64,000 bases of DNA, taken from positions 62,001 to 126,000 of the forward strand of contig NZ_JAGIYQ010000011.1 in assembly GCF_017814275.1 (NCBI RefSeq). Reading direction: 5' to 3'. The notes under the pieces are model-generated. The model made no database searches. It worked only from the letters and a program-made list of their open reading frames with translations, and was not told the origin of the DNA. This DNA is from Gottfriedia endophytica (GTDB lineage Bacteria > Bacillota > Bacilli > Bacillales > Bacillaceae_G). The first letter of the stretch is position 1. Each line of letters starts with the position of its first letter. Position numbers and translations under genes: made by a program. Below are positions 9,327-19,206 of the stretch, in pieces.

Positions 9327-10679
9327 TTACTGAACAGTATAGGTTAGTTCTTTCATATCATCATATTCTTTTATCGAAATTTTATTTTTTACAAGTACCC
9401 TTATCTTGTATATACCTAGGTCAGAAGGTGTATTCCAATTATATGTGTTTGAATTTGAATAATTTTGTAATGTAATCCACTGAGTACCTTGTAAAATATC
9501 AAATCGATATTGTATTTCATTGCCACCAGTAGCGTCAGCAGTTATTTGTACAGGTGTATTTATTGTGAAAGGACCAACGTCAGGTGAAATTGTGTCTAGT
9601 TTAGCCGGCTGATAAATTAAGTAAGGTATAACTTTCGAATCATCCTCTAATCTTTTTGAAAGTTTATGTTTAACTTGTACCTTAATTTTATAGTTTCCAG
9701 GTTTAATAGGTTTCCAGTTAAACGTAGAAGTTGTCGAATATTTTTTAAACACTGTCCATTTCTTACCATCAAATAACGAAAATTGGAATAAATTATTTTG
9801 ATTCTTATTTGATTGGGCGGAAATCATAATATTCGTATTATTTTGTTGTGGACTGACTTTATCCAAATTGATTGTTTTCAATGACGCTGATTCAAAATAT
9901 AGATAACTAATCATCTTTTCATCATCAAAAACTTTCTTAGAATTTTTGCTTTTTACTTGAACCTTTACTTTATAAGTACCTTCCTTATCAGGTTTCCAGC
10001 TAACTGTCGGACTAGTTGAATAGTCTCTTAAAGTTACCCATTTTGTTCGGTCAAGTATATAAAACTTATACATTGTTGCATAGCCATTAGTAATCTTTGC
10101 TGTTATTGTTAGTGATTTATTTTGATTACTTGGGCTAGGCTTTACAAATTCAATACTATTAATCTTGCTCTCTACAAAGTAACCATTTTTGCTCGCAATT
10201 GTATAGAATTTATCCTTAGAGTATGTAATAATTACAGGTGTATATAATTGGACTTTACTATAAAGACTACGAATCTCATCATCGTACATACGAACACACC
10301 CCGAGCTTGCGTATTTCCCTATTGAGCTCGGTCTATTATTTCCATGAATTCCATAGGTTGTACCATAAGTACCTAAAGCATTTAATCCCATCCAACGATC
10401 ACCTAAAGGATTACGAGGATCCCCACCAGGAATGTGTTCTTTATAATATGGCCTATTTACAATCTTAGATACAATTTGAAACTTCCCTTCTGGGGTTAAG
10501 GATCTTTCTCTACCAGTAGCCACTTTGAATGTCTGAACTAACTTTCCATCTTCATAAAAAGCTAGTCTGTTAATCGCTTTATTAATGATAATTAACTGAT
10601 CATGACTTACTCCCTGAGCTAGACTAGTAAATGGAAAAAGACTAAATAATAAAATAAAAACTAAAGCTATTTTTCTCAT
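9327..10679 (-). CDS. Secreted L,D-transpeptidase (YkuD domain) with three Y_Y_Y-type repeats
   Basis: 450 residues. A signal peptide spans about 1-21 (cleavage near SLAQG). The YkuD catalytic domain (about 27-155) has the HGNNRPSSIGKYASSGCVRM signature with catalytic Cys, Ser-Gly and Arg. Three related segments of about 90 residues follow (about 190-450), each with FxxxxxxxWxxLxxYS, W(K/N)P, GxYKxxVxVKxK and a DD pair, resembling triple-tyrosine-motif beta domains. It probably cross-links or modifies peptidoglycan outside the membrane, with the repeats as wall- or ligand-binding modules. Confidence 0.88.
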   Translation of the reverse strand: MRKIALVFILLFSLFPFTSLAQGVSHDQLIIINKAINRLAFYEDGKLVQTFKVATGRERSLTPEGKFQIVSKIVNRPYYKEHIPGGDPRNPLGDRWMGLNALGTYGTTYGIHGNNRPSSIGKYASSGCVRMYDDEIRSLYSKVQLYTPVIITYSKDKFYTIASKNGYFVESKINSIEFVKPSPSNQNKSLTITAKITNGYATMYKFYILDRTKWVTLRDYSTSPTVSWKPDKEGTYKVKVQVKSKNSKKVFDDEKMISYLYFESASLKTINLDKVSPQQNNTNIMISAQSNKNQNNLFQFSLFDGKKWTVFKKYSTTSTFNWKPIKPGNYKIKVQVKHKLSKRLEDDSKVIPYLIYQPAKLDTISPDVGPFTINTPVQITADATGGNEIQYRFDILQGTQWITLQNYSNSNTYNWNTPSDLGIYKIRVLVKNKISIKEYDDMKELTYTVQ

Positions 10680-10842
10680 AAATTTTCTCCCAAATTTTTC
10701 AATTTCAACATTAACTTACCATATCCATTGAAAATAATTTGTAGAATAATGATGAAAAATCACTTATAAATTTCGACTTTTATCTATTTCTTGAAATAAA
10801 TAGAGAACTTGCTTTTAATTTTCAGAAGAATCCGGGTTGAAC

Positions 10843-12045
10843 TTATTTTTCTTCACTTTCTTTCATTAATTTTGAGCGCTCTTTTATTTTTCTTTTAAGA
10901 TCTGCAATGATACTTTCAAAATGTGAAGCCTCACTTCTCGCTAAAACACCTTGTCCATATCTTACATTCTCATAAGCTAGTAAAAACTCCTCATTAATAG
11001 GAAGTTCTACTCTTTTAAACCATTCTTTTACCGTCTCATGCTCATACCTACCCATCTCATTTTTATCTGCGTAAATTTGAAGCTGATAGATCAATTTACG
11101 TACATATTCATGCGGAGCAGGTCCTCTGAAAAAACGTGACTTTTTATTCTTTTTTAAAAATGAAGGAACATGTTCTATTACAAACTCTGACGATTTAATC
11201 ATATCGGTTTTTGTTTTACTTTTCTTTTTTATAAGAATCCATGCGGTAACTAGAATGATAACTAGTATTAATATCCTTATCCAAATTTGTGAATGATCTG
11301 TAATAGTACCATCATGACCAATAGCTAATTTTTTTCCTGTATTCATCATAAAATTACTTCTATTATTTTTAGGTAAATTATGCATTCCTCTATACAATAA
11401 ATTTATTAGATAGTTTATAAGTGGATATACAAGAAAAATTAACCCTTCAAACAATTTTAAAAATAGCAACTTAGTTAAGGGTAGTAATAATGTTATTACA
11501 CCGGATATTAGAAACACGATTCCAAACAAACCAGATATCCCATCAAAATTTCTAATTGTATGACTCTCTTCAATTTGTTGTAAAAATCTACCAACACTAT
11601 ATAGAACTGTGAAACAAATTAGCATACTATAAAGCCATTTCATATGAGGATATTGGTTAACCCAACCATAAAAGAACACGAAAATACTACTACTATAGAA
11701 TAAAATAACCAAATCTGCTCGTTCACTTTTCCATGAGAAGGAATTCTTTAAAAATGCCGGAATTCGAAAAAAAATAAATAGTGAACTAATTAAAGCTGAT
11801 ATTTGAGAGAGACCAAGAAAATATCCAATCATCCCCCCAATTATTCCGCCTAGTAGAAGTAGCACATTTGAAACTTGTTGTTGTCTAAGGGCTAATCCTA
11901 AAAACAAATTCCCAATTACTAAAACTACAATATAAGGAATAATTGGTGGAAGAAATCCCTTGTTTATATAGAATAAAAACAAAATAAAATATACATAAAA
12001 ACCTTCTAGTGAAAAAAAATATGCTGGTAGTATACGTCGAATCAT
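10843..12045 (-). CDS. Membrane protein with C-terminal DUF4129-like domain
   Basis: 400 residues. Six or more membrane segments occupy the first 210 residues and one more lies around 250-270. A soluble C-terminal tail (about 300-390) has the DUF4129 pattern SRFFRGPAPHEYVRKLIYQL and HETVKEWFKRV. In relatives the third gene after moxR-DUF58 encodes a TgpA-type protein of about 700 residues with a transglutaminase core between the membrane and DUF4129 parts. That core is absent here. The role is unknown; it possibly anchors or assembles the MoxR system at the membrane. Confidence 0.75.
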   Translation of the reverse strand: MIRRILPAYFFSLEGFYVYFILFLFYINKGFLPPIIPYIVVLVIGNLFLGLALRQQQVSNVLLLLGGIIGGMIGYFLGLSQISALISSLFIFFRIPAFLKNSFSWKSERADLVILFYSSSIFVFFYGWVNQYPHMKWLYSMLICFTVLYSVGRFLQQIEESHTIRNFDGISGLFGIVFLISGVITLLLPLTKLLFLKLFEGLIFLVYPLINYLINLLYRGMHNLPKNNRSNFMMNTGKKLAIGHDGTITDHSQIWIRILILVIILVTAWILIKKKSKTKTDMIKSSEFVIEHVPSFLKKNKKSRFFRGPAPHEYVRKLIYQLQIYADKNEMGRYEHETVKEWFKRVELPINEEFLLAYENVRYGQGVLARSEASHFESIIADLKRKIKERSKLMKESEEK

Positions 12046-12079
12046 TATTTTATCCCCAATCTCCTACAACTTTAAATTA

Positions 12080-13270
12080 TCAATAAGGTACGATAGCTGG
12101 AAACTGATTATCAGCATGGAGAAAATATACTTTTTGACCATTTTTCTGCATTTGTGCGAAAGATCGTTTCCCTTCATCTCCAATTGGACCACAAAATATG
12201 ACAATTGGTGACTTAGCTTGTTGTTTATCAACATAATAAAGTAACTTATTTATAGGTTGGGTATAGCTATACCTGTTAATCCTTGCAAGGATATCAAGTA
12301 CTTTGGCTAATTGGTGAGCTCCTCCCCCTTTTGGTAAATGATAAATCGAAGGTCCCGTTACTGTATGTAAATTTATAAATAATTCGTATTCAATTCCTTT
12401 TTTTGATGCAGTCTCCGCTAAAAATGCTACATTACTTGCAATTTCCTCAATATTTTCAACTACACCTATATGAAAGTTTGGCGTATTTGGCTCGCGTAAA
12501 TTGATAATAAATGTCCATGAGTAATCAGATGTTCTTTCGAAAACTTTCGTCTTTAAAGACTGTGTTTTTGCAGTAGCCTTCCAATGAATCCGCTGAAATG
12601 GATCTGTATATACATAATCTCTTGTTCCTATTGGTGATAAAACTTGTTCATAAATGCTTGAAGGAGACGTATAATGGCCATGAGATTTTGTAGCAATTAA
12701 CTTTTCAGTTTGAGGAACTTGGATTGGAATTGGAAAAATGACGAGTTCTTTTTGATAAAAATGATAATGTGTTAGATATACGGAGCCTACTCCAAAGAAA
12801 TTTTGAATTGTTATTTCGATTGATTTAATTTTTGTTACCCCTCGAGTAACACCCTTAAGTTTAAGGGGAATATGTATTCTTCCTTTTCCTTTTATGCTAA
12901 TTGGAATTTGAATATACAAGTTTTCGTTTAAAATAATAGTAGGTATTCCAACCCCTTCGACAATTGGTTCTAACTTAATTCTTAAGATTGCATTATAAAT
13001 CGGAATTCTGTTTAGCTGTGAAAATTTTAATATTAAACTTGATTCATCACCTACAGATAAACGAATCGTTTCTTTTTCATTCTCGAGAACAAGAGCATCA
13101 GCAACATGATTTAAGTAGTATACGCTTAGTCTGCAAAGAACAAATATGATTGAACTTATAAACATAAACAAATAGGAACTTTCGAAAAAGCTAATAATTA
13201 AAAGGACAAATGCAATAATTGATAATCTTTCAAGTTCAAAGCCTCCACTAATTTCCTTTTTCCAGATCAT
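12080..13270 (-). CDS. DUF58 domain protein
   Basis: 396 residues. Two N-terminal hydrophobic segments (about 13-50) precede a beta-rich middle. The DUF58 signature SPIGTRDYVYTDPFQRIHWKATAKTQSLKTK starts near residue 212, followed by a vWA-like C-terminal part. DUF58 proteins pair with MoxR AAA+ ATPases; the partnership is thought to act in assembly or maturation at the membrane. It abuts the moxR-type gene with no spacer (13270/13271) and precedes the DUF4129 gene by 34 bp, forming one operon. Confidence 0.88.
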   Translation of the reverse strand: MIWKKEISGGFELERLSIIAFVLLIISFFESSYLFMFISSIIFVLCRLSVYYLNHVADALVLENEKETIRLSVGDESSLILKFSQLNRIPIYNAILRIKLEPIVEGVGIPTIILNENLYIQIPISIKGKGRIHIPLKLKGVTRGVTKIKSIEITIQNFFGVGSVYLTHYHFYQKELVIFPIPIQVPQTEKLIATKSHGHYTSPSSIYEQVLSPIGTRDYVYTDPFQRIHWKATAKTQSLKTKVFERTSDYSWTFIINLREPNTPNFHIGVVENIEEIASNVAFLAETASKKGIEYELFINLHTVTGPSIYHLPKGGGAHQLAKVLDILARINRYSYTQPINKLLYYVDKQQAKSPIVIFCGPIGDEGKRSFAQMQKNGQKVYFLHADNQFPAIVPY

Positions 13271-14221
13271 TTAACGATTTCGCCCCACTTCAACAGGCAC
13301 TTCTACCCTTTCCAAGATAGACTCTAGTACTTCTCTATTTGTTTTCTTGATTGATGCATCAATCGTTAAAACTAATCGGTGAGCTAAAATATAAACTGAC
13401 ACATCCTTAACATCTTGAGGCGTAATGTATAATCGATTGTTAATGTAAGCTTTACCTTGAGCTGCCCTCATAAGAGCTAATGTGGCTCTTGGACTTGCCC
13501 CCATTTCAATATCTTCATGGTTACGTGTTAAATGGACTAATCTTAGAATATAGTCTTCAACATCTTCTGATAAAGTGACTTCCTTAACTTCATTTTTCAT
13601 TCGATCAATCGCTTCTAAAGTTAGGACGGTATTTAATTTATTGAAAGGTGAGTTTGTTCGATAAGTTTGCATGATTTTCTTCTCTTCTTCAAAAGTCGGA
13701 TAATCTAAATGGATTTGCATGAAAAAACGGTCCATTTGAGCTTCTGGCAGGGCAAACGTTCCTTGTTGTGACTCAATTGGATTTTGTGTGGCTATAACAA
13801 TAAATGGATTTGGAAGTGGAATCGTTTCCCCATCAATCGTAACTTGTTTCTCTTCCATTACTTCTAATAAACTTGCTTGTGTCCTTGGTGTAGCTCGGTT
13901 AATTTCATCTGCTAACAAGATGTTTGTCATTACAGGGCCTATTCGAAGCTTGAATTCTTGCTCTTTTGGATGGAAAAATTGAATACCTGTTACATCACTT
14001 GGCAATAAATCCGGTGTAAACTGAATTCGTTTAAACGAGCCATTTATCGTTTTCGCAAAACTTTTCGCTAATTGTGTTTTACCTGTTCCAGGAACGCTTT
14101 CAAATAACACATGTCCATCATTTAACAAGGCAATGAAAAGTAATTCAACGATATCCTCTTTGCCGATTATAACATTGCTGATTTCTTGCTTTAGTTGGGA
14201 TACATTTTCTGTTATATTCAT
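13271..14221 (-). CDS. MoxR-family AAA+ ATPase
   Basis: 316 residues. Walker A is GVPGTGKT-like (ESVPGTGKTQLAKS, about 40-53), Walker B is LLADEIN at about 103-109, followed by NRATPRTQASLLEVMEE, and sensor 1 is VIATQNPIE. This is the typical MoxR core (AAA_3 plus AAA lid). It is a chaperone-like ATPase that works with the downstream DUF58 protein. It is the first gene of the three-gene operon, which lacks the transglutaminase commonly present. Confidence 0.93.
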   Translation of the reverse strand: MNITENVSQLKQEISNVIIGKEDIVELLFIALLNDGHVLFESVPGTGKTQLAKSFAKTINGSFKRIQFTPDLLPSDVTGIQFFHPKEQEFKLRIGPVMTNILLADEINRATPRTQASLLEVMEEKQVTIDGETIPLPNPFIVIATQNPIESQQGTFALPEAQMDRFFMQIHLDYPTFEEEKKIMQTYRTNSPFNKLNTVLTLEAIDRMKNEVKEVTLSEDVEDYILRLVHLTRNHEDIEMGASPRATLALMRAAQGKAYINNRLYITPQDVKDVSVYILAHRLVLTIDASIKKTNREVLESILERVEVPVEVGRNR

Positions 14222-14506
14222 TCTTACTCTCCTTTGAATTTAAATTTAACCGTAAAAAAAAAGCTTAAAATTGTTCTCGTAATTATTGATTAAATATTCT
14301 AAATATTCATTTTCTACTTATATTATATTATATTAATAATTTAGTCTATTTTTTTGGGTTATATTTTTACAATTCTCGACCTTTAATTTTAAAACCAAAA
14401 TGTAAATATGAAAGTATTATTCCAAAAGATTAGAGTTGTAAAAAATAAAATCTGTTACATATAATGTATAGTTCTGATAAATAGTTAAGAGGGGGAATTT
14501 ACGTTT

Positions 14507-14932
14507 ATGTGGACTATTTCAGCAACTGCAAGAACAAGCGCTACCACATCACAGGTTTGGAAAATTTATTGTGATGTTATCAATTGGCCTCAGTGGGATC
14601 ATGGCCTCTCTCTATATCAGCCAGAAGGACCATTTGCTACTGGCACAACTGGGGAATTACAACCAGTTGGAGGACCAAAACTACCCTTTTCACTAATTCA
14701 AGTCAATGAAGAGCAGAGCTTTGTAGATCGTACCCCAATCGGACCAGATCATGCAATAATCGGTCGCCATGAGTTGACCGCTATTAGTGAGGGCACTCAG
14801 ATTACTCACACTATCGAAATACACGGACCAGATGCTGAGCGTCTTGCACATGAGATGGGCTTTAAAGAAGAAGAATTATTTGATACAGTTTCCTCCCTAG
14901 CTAAATATGCTGAAGAGATTCATCAAAACTAA
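14507..14932 (+). CDS. SRPBCC (START-like) family protein
   Basis: 141 residues with a polyketide-cyclase/START-like helix-grip fold: an N-terminal strand and helix (SATARTSATTSQVWKIYCDV), then WPQWDHGL and a closing long helix. Such proteins bind hydrophobic ligands, but no specific ligand can be named. The ribosome binding site agaggggg lies upstream of the ATG. It stands alone between two convergent or divergent minus-strand units and ends near the terminator at 15.1 kb. Confidence 0.8.
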   Translation: MWTISATARTSATTSQVWKIYCDVINWPQWDHGLSLYQPEGPFATGTTGELQPVGGPKLPFSLIQVNEEQSFVDRTPIGPDHAIIGRHELTAISEGTQITHTIEIHGPDAERLAHEMGFKEEELFDTVSSLAKYAEEIHQN

Positions 14933-15120
14933 TTTCTTTTCATCAGAAGGATTTACAGGTTACAATCCAAAAAAGCAAAAATATGAGCAAGCATACACTG
15001 TTATCTTTCATTGTTTTCGATCTCTTTAAAGTGAAATTGTTATTTATAACTACTTAGATAATACAGTTTTAGAGATCTTGTATGATTTATTATTAAATTG
15101 AAATGAAATAAGAAAAATTT

Positions 15121-15164
15121 AAAAGGATTGAGCCCTCGTACCATTCAGGGTTCAATCCTTTTAA
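15121..15164. terminator. Bidirectional terminator
   Basis: A long stem (aaaaggattgagccct with agggttcaatcctttt) lies between the convergent SRPBCC and lytic transglycosylase-like genes, with A/T runs on both sides. Confidence 0.85.
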
Positions 15165-15195
15165 AAAAATATTTTTATTCACCTTAAAGGTGTAG

Positions 15196-16866
15196 TTACT
15201 TAACAATTATTATTCTTTTAACTATAGCCTGATTACCGGATTTATCTGTCACAATGTAAGTTAGTGAATAAGTACCTCTTTTCTTTGTATTAACATTACC
15301 ACTAACTTTAATAAAACTCGTCAAATTACCATCTACATTGTCATATGCAGTTACGCCTTTTTTATTATTGAACGCTTGATTTAACTTAATTGTCTGTGTT
15401 GTTGCTCCGAAAATTTTTGGTGGTATATTATCAACCACTTTGATATTACAGTAAGCAAGAGTAGTGTTACCTGATGAATCTGTAACAGTATATTTTACTT
15501 GATAGGTTCTCTTTACTTTTGTATTAACTTGACTTGAGATGTTTATGTTTTTCGTTAAATCTCCATCTACATTATCAATGGCTGTTACACCTTTTTTTGG
15601 ATCAAAAGCCGAGTTAATATTAATTGATTTATTTTTTACTCCAAAAATGATGGGTTTTATATCATCAATCACTTTGATATTACGGGTTACTGTAGTTGTG
15701 AGACCCGATGAATTTGCAACTGAATATACTAAACTATAGCTATTTGGTCTATTCTTATCCACGGTTCCCGTTACCAAAATCTTAGATGTTAAATCTCCAT
15801 CTATATTATCATTTGCAGTTACCCCATTAAATGGATCAAAAGCTTCCCCTACTTTAATTGTCTTATCAATCGCTCCAATTATCATTGGTTTTTCAAGACT
15901 ATCCTTGTTTTTGGTAATGTATGAAGAGGAAACATACCCTTCAAGTTTTTGATCAGCTGTTTTTACAGGTATCCAAACAAATTGATTTTTACTATCTTTG
16001 GATTGATCAAACGTAATTTCCCCATTTATGATTAAGGTCGTATTCTTTGTTATCTTATCAATTATGTTAGTCGTACCATCCTGATTTTTAGAAGTACTTG
16101 GCTTTGATCTTAAATTTATATCCTGAGTTGCAACTACCTTATCTCCAGTTTTAAAAAAGTATACAGAAGAATGCTGGTCAGGAACAATATATTCCTTCTT
16201 TAAAAACTCAATATTTTTATTGCTATTTTTATCATAATTAAAATCATTTATCGTAAATGAAAATTGACCTAAATGAGTAGTCTCATTATATTGAAAACTA
16301 TCATTTTCGATCCACCTAAAAACTTTTTCTTGATAAGCTTTTTCATTTTTATTACCAGTGTCTTGATAGATAGGACTGTTTTCTGGTTTAGTACCGTTAT
16401 AAGCCATTACAGGAAAGTACCAATTTTCTATAACATGTCGGTCTGCATCTTTAATTTTTGGAAGGTCGGTCCGATCATACATTTGGTTAAGGATTTGAAC
16501 ACCTGATTCTATATTATATGAAATATCATCTTTTAGTTTCTGTTGATCAAATTCAGGATGATTCGTAATTTGCATAATGCCAATCCCATTATCACCTATA
16601 CCATTAACCTTAAATTGATCCCATCCACTCTCTTGATAAGCAACAGATTTAACGACTTCAGGAGGAATATCCGCATTAATGGCTGCATTCGTTAGTAAGC
16701 AATTTATTTGTTGAAAGGATGGATTTTGATTGTTCTTTATTTCTCCATATGAAGTACATTTTGAAGACAAATCTGAGGACAAGTTTGATTCAGCGGAACT
16801 ATAATTAGTAAAAAAACCAAATGTAAAGCAAGTAATTACCCCTACTCCCAATAATGTTTTTTTCAA
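15196..16866 (-). CDS. Secreted lytic transglycosylase-like protein with SH3 and three DUF5011 domains
   Basis: 556 residues. A signal peptide spans about 1-26. A lysozyme-like/SLT fold (about 50-180) has PEVVKSVAYQESGWDQF with the catalytic-type glutamate and GIGIMQITNHPEF. A bacterial SH3 segment (about 243-330) contains ATQDINLRSKPST and GYVSSSYI. Three tandem DUF5011 Ig-like repeats (about 332-556) carry the hallmark GVTAxDNxDGDLT. The enzyme should cut peptidoglycan, with SH3 and Ig-like modules holding it to the wall. Monocistronic, with the terminator at 15.1 kb. Confidence 0.87.
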   Translation of the reverse strand: MKKTLLGVGVITCFTFGFFTNYSSAESNLSSDLSSKCTSYGEIKNNQNPSFQQINCLLTNAAINADIPPEVVKSVAYQESGWDQFKVNGIGDNGIGIMQITNHPEFDQQKLKDDISYNIESGVQILNQMYDRTDLPKIKDADRHVIENWYFPVMAYNGTKPENSPIYQDTGNKNEKAYQEKVFRWIENDSFQYNETTHLGQFSFTINDFNYDKNSNKNIEFLKKEYIVPDQHSSVYFFKTGDKVVATQDINLRSKPSTSKNQDGTTNIIDKITKNTTLIINGEITFDQSKDSKNQFVWIPVKTADQKLEGYVSSSYITKNKDSLEKPMIIGAIDKTIKVGEAFDPFNGVTANDNIDGDLTSKILVTGTVDKNRPNSYSLVYSVANSSGLTTTVTRNIKVIDDIKPIIFGVKNKSININSAFDPKKGVTAIDNVDGDLTKNINISSQVNTKVKRTYQVKYTVTDSSGNTTLAYCNIKVVDNIPPKIFGATTQTIKLNQAFNNKKGVTAYDNVDGNLTSFIKVSGNVNTKKRGTYSLTYIVTDKSGNQAIVKRIIIVK

Positions 16867-17033
16867 TAATCTATACTCCCTTCTACTTAGCTACTTAATT
16901 TATATCCATATTTTAACATAATAGATTTGTACATTAATATAAAATAAAAAAAATAGAAGAATAATAAATTACCATTCAGACAGATTTTAAAAAAATACAG
17001 TTTCATCCTATCTAATAAATAAAACTTACATAA

Positions 17034-17066
17034 AAAAACGTTCCTACATTTTAAAGGAACGCTTAG
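17034..17066 (-). terminator. Terminator of the glycosyltransferase unit
   Basis: The stem gcgttcct...aggaacg, followed by a T7 run on the minus strand, lies about 40 bp past the glycosyltransferase stop codon. Confidence 0.8.
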
Positions 17067-17106
17067 TTAAATCGTATTTTACTTCATTAAATCTATAATC
17101 TTACCT

Positions 17107-18834
17107 TTAACCTTCAGCTTGATAATATTGCTTCGGAAGAGTTGGCTGGGTACTAATTTTCGCTTTCTGTAAAATGATGTTTTTCAATTCCTGAATTGGG
17201 AAATTCTCTGACATACTTTTCAAATGATTTTCATTTGAAAAAATGATTTCATCCGCAAAAGCAAATGCTAAATATTCAGCCCAAAATAACAGATTGTTAT
17301 TCGTTGACTCCGGTAGGTTATTTTTCTTCATTAGTGAATTAATTTTACTAAGAAATTTTGGATCAACAATTGCAGAGTTTCCTTCTTTTCCATTAATATC
17401 TATTAAAACAGGTTCAGAAAATTCCGTTGACCACTTTACATTTGAATTCTTCATTTTATATTCAAATGCTAAAAAGTTAGAAGCTAGACAATTTGTGCTG
17501 CTATATATTTTATGATAAGCTCCATTTTTTCTTTCATTTTCTTTGATTTTCTCTAAGGAAAACTTGATATATTTTTTCATACTATCCCATTGGTTAACGT
17601 TCGGATTTGTTGAAACCTCAATCCGATTCTTGATGTATCCATCAACTATTGCATTTAACCGGTAGTCAGTTTCCTTTGTTCTAGATATTTTATTATAAAT
17701 AACATCTACAACTTCATTCTTTTCAATAATTCGTTTTGCCAATACACTCACGTAATCATCAACAAAAGGTAGAAAAGAATTTGAAATTACTAGTGAACGA
17801 GCATCTGACTTATTGAATAGAAAGAAAGGAAAATAAACAAATGAGTACTTTTGAATTTCTTCCTCAATTTTATTTCTCATCTCTTGATGACTTGCTAAGA
17901 ATCGAGAAATGAAACTATACTGTGCCTGTATTTTTACTTTGATGAAATGTTGTAATGAAAGATCATTAATTTCACCTAACAAAGCATCAAGTCGTTTTAT
18001 TACCTCTAATCTTTGACTAATATTAAAGTCAAATGAATCTTCTTTTCTTGAAACTGAGTTTTCTCTTAAATAGCGGTAATAGATTACATTCTCTTCAACT
18101 GGGATCACTTTTACATTTAGGAAATTAAGAACAAATAATGTTGTAAAAAACACGACATCTTCGCCACTTTTTAAATCGACATCGTACCTTTGAGTTTTAA
18201 TTACCCTTGTAGGAATTATTTTACATGCATTCATCGTTAATACACTATGTAACTCTTGATGAGAAACTAATTTAGAACCTGCTGCCCTTTTTATTTTTGT
18301 ATTGATTATAGTGTTTGAATTTATATTTCCATTCTCATTTACATCTACCACTTGAGAAATAACAACAGAATTTTCATCGACGTATTCCAATAATTTCTCA
18401 AGATAATTTGCTGAAATAGTGTCATCATCATCTAAAAATGTAATAAATTTTCTTGATGCTTTTTGAATTCCTTTATTTCTTGCCAAGGAAACACTTGCTT
18501 CCTCATTTTGAAGGAGGATAAAATTTGTAATATTGTTTTCAGCTACAAAATCATTAATAATTGATTCTGTATTATCTTTTTCACCATTTAGAATAAAAAT
18601 TACTTCAAATAAATTTGGAGATAAACTTTGCTCTTTTAGTGACTCTAAACATCTTTTAATTACTTTTTCCCCTTTAAAACTAGGAACAATAACGCTAACT
18701 CCATTTGACAAATGGTTAGATTGATATTTATATGATACTAACTCCTCAGAGAACGTTTTATTTAATCGATTATAAATTTCTACCTTCTGTTTCTCTATTT
18801 CTTCAAGTCTTTTATAAATATCACTTTTATTCAA
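17107..18834 (-). CDS. Family 2 glycosyltransferase with C-terminal extension
   Basis: About 575 residues. The GT-A domain (about 50-270) starts VSVIVPSFKGEKVIKRCLESL and contains EASVSLARNKG and the DxD-type metal motif FLDDDDTI. The remaining 300 residues have no domain I recognise. The frame extends to 18882, overlapping the upstream gene by 46 bp, but the TTG at 18834 has AAGAGG 9 nt upstream and starts 2 nt after that gene's stop, so it is preferred. It probably adds sugar to a surface polymer. Partner: the coiled-coil protein just upstream. Confidence 0.85.
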   Translation of the reverse strand: MNKSDIYKRLEEIEKQKVEIYNRLNKTFSEELVSYKYQSNHLSNGVSVIVPSFKGEKVIKRCLESLKEQSLSPNLFEVIFILNGEKDNTESIINDFVAENNITNFILLQNEEASVSLARNKGIQKASRKFITFLDDDDTISANYLEKLLEYVDENSVVISQVVDVNENGNINSNTIINTKIKRAAGSKLVSHQELHSVLTMNACKIIPTRVIKTQRYDVDLKSGEDVVFFTTLFVLNFLNVKVIPVEENVIYYRYLRENSVSRKEDSFDFNISQRLEVIKRLDALLGEINDLSLQHFIKVKIQAQYSFISRFLASHQEMRNKIEEEIQKYSFVYFPFFLFNKSDARSLVISNSFLPFVDDYVSVLAKRIIEKNEVVDVIYNKISRTKETDYRLNAIVDGYIKNRIEVSTNPNVNQWDSMKKYIKFSLEKIKENERKNGAYHKIYSSTNCLASNFLAFEYKMKNSNVKWSTEFSEPVLIDINGKEGNSAIVDPKFLSKINSLMKKNNLPESTNNNLLFWAEYLAFAFADEIIFSNENHLKSMSENFPIQELKNIILQKAKISTQPTLPKQYYQAEG

Positions 18835-18836
18835 CT

Positions 18837-19136
18837 TTACCAACCTCTTGTTTTTCGTAAGATTCTTCTTTCTATTTTCCAATATATTTGGATGATTTTC
18901 CCCAGTTTCGAATCCATTACTTTTGAATAACGATCCTCTAAAAGCTGAACCTCATTTTCTAATTTTTCAATTCGATTCAAGTATTTCAATTGCAATTCTA
19001 ATGCTGCTTCTTCATTTTTTAATGCGGTTAAAAGCTGTTCATTTAAATCAGCATCAGTTATCCTACTATGTATTTCTAACTCACTATTTTCTGTATCGTT
19101 TGTTTGATTTTTTGATGTTGAATCAAAAGACATCAT
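18837..19136 (-). CDS. Small coiled-coil protein next to the glycosyltransferase
   Basis: 99 residues. A polar N terminus of about 40 residues leads into a heptad-rich helix (EEAALELQLKYLNRIEKLEN and onwards to about 80) and a basic tail ending RRILRKTRGW. No known family recognised. GGAGG lies 10 nt before the first of two adjacent ATG codons. It is tightly coupled to the glycosyltransferase (2 nt spacing with the preferred start), so it may be an adaptor or assembly factor for that enzyme. Confidence 0.7.
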   Translation of the reverse strand: MMSFDSTSKNQTNDTENSELEIHSRITDADLNEQLLTALKNEEAALELQLKYLNRIEKLENEVQLLEDRYSKVMDSKLGKIIQIYWKIERRILRKTRGW

Positions 19137-19206
19137 TTCGGAAATTCCTCCGTAAACTCTATATATTATTTTGATTAAACTCTTATTAATTAATTTTAAA
19201 TTTAAT

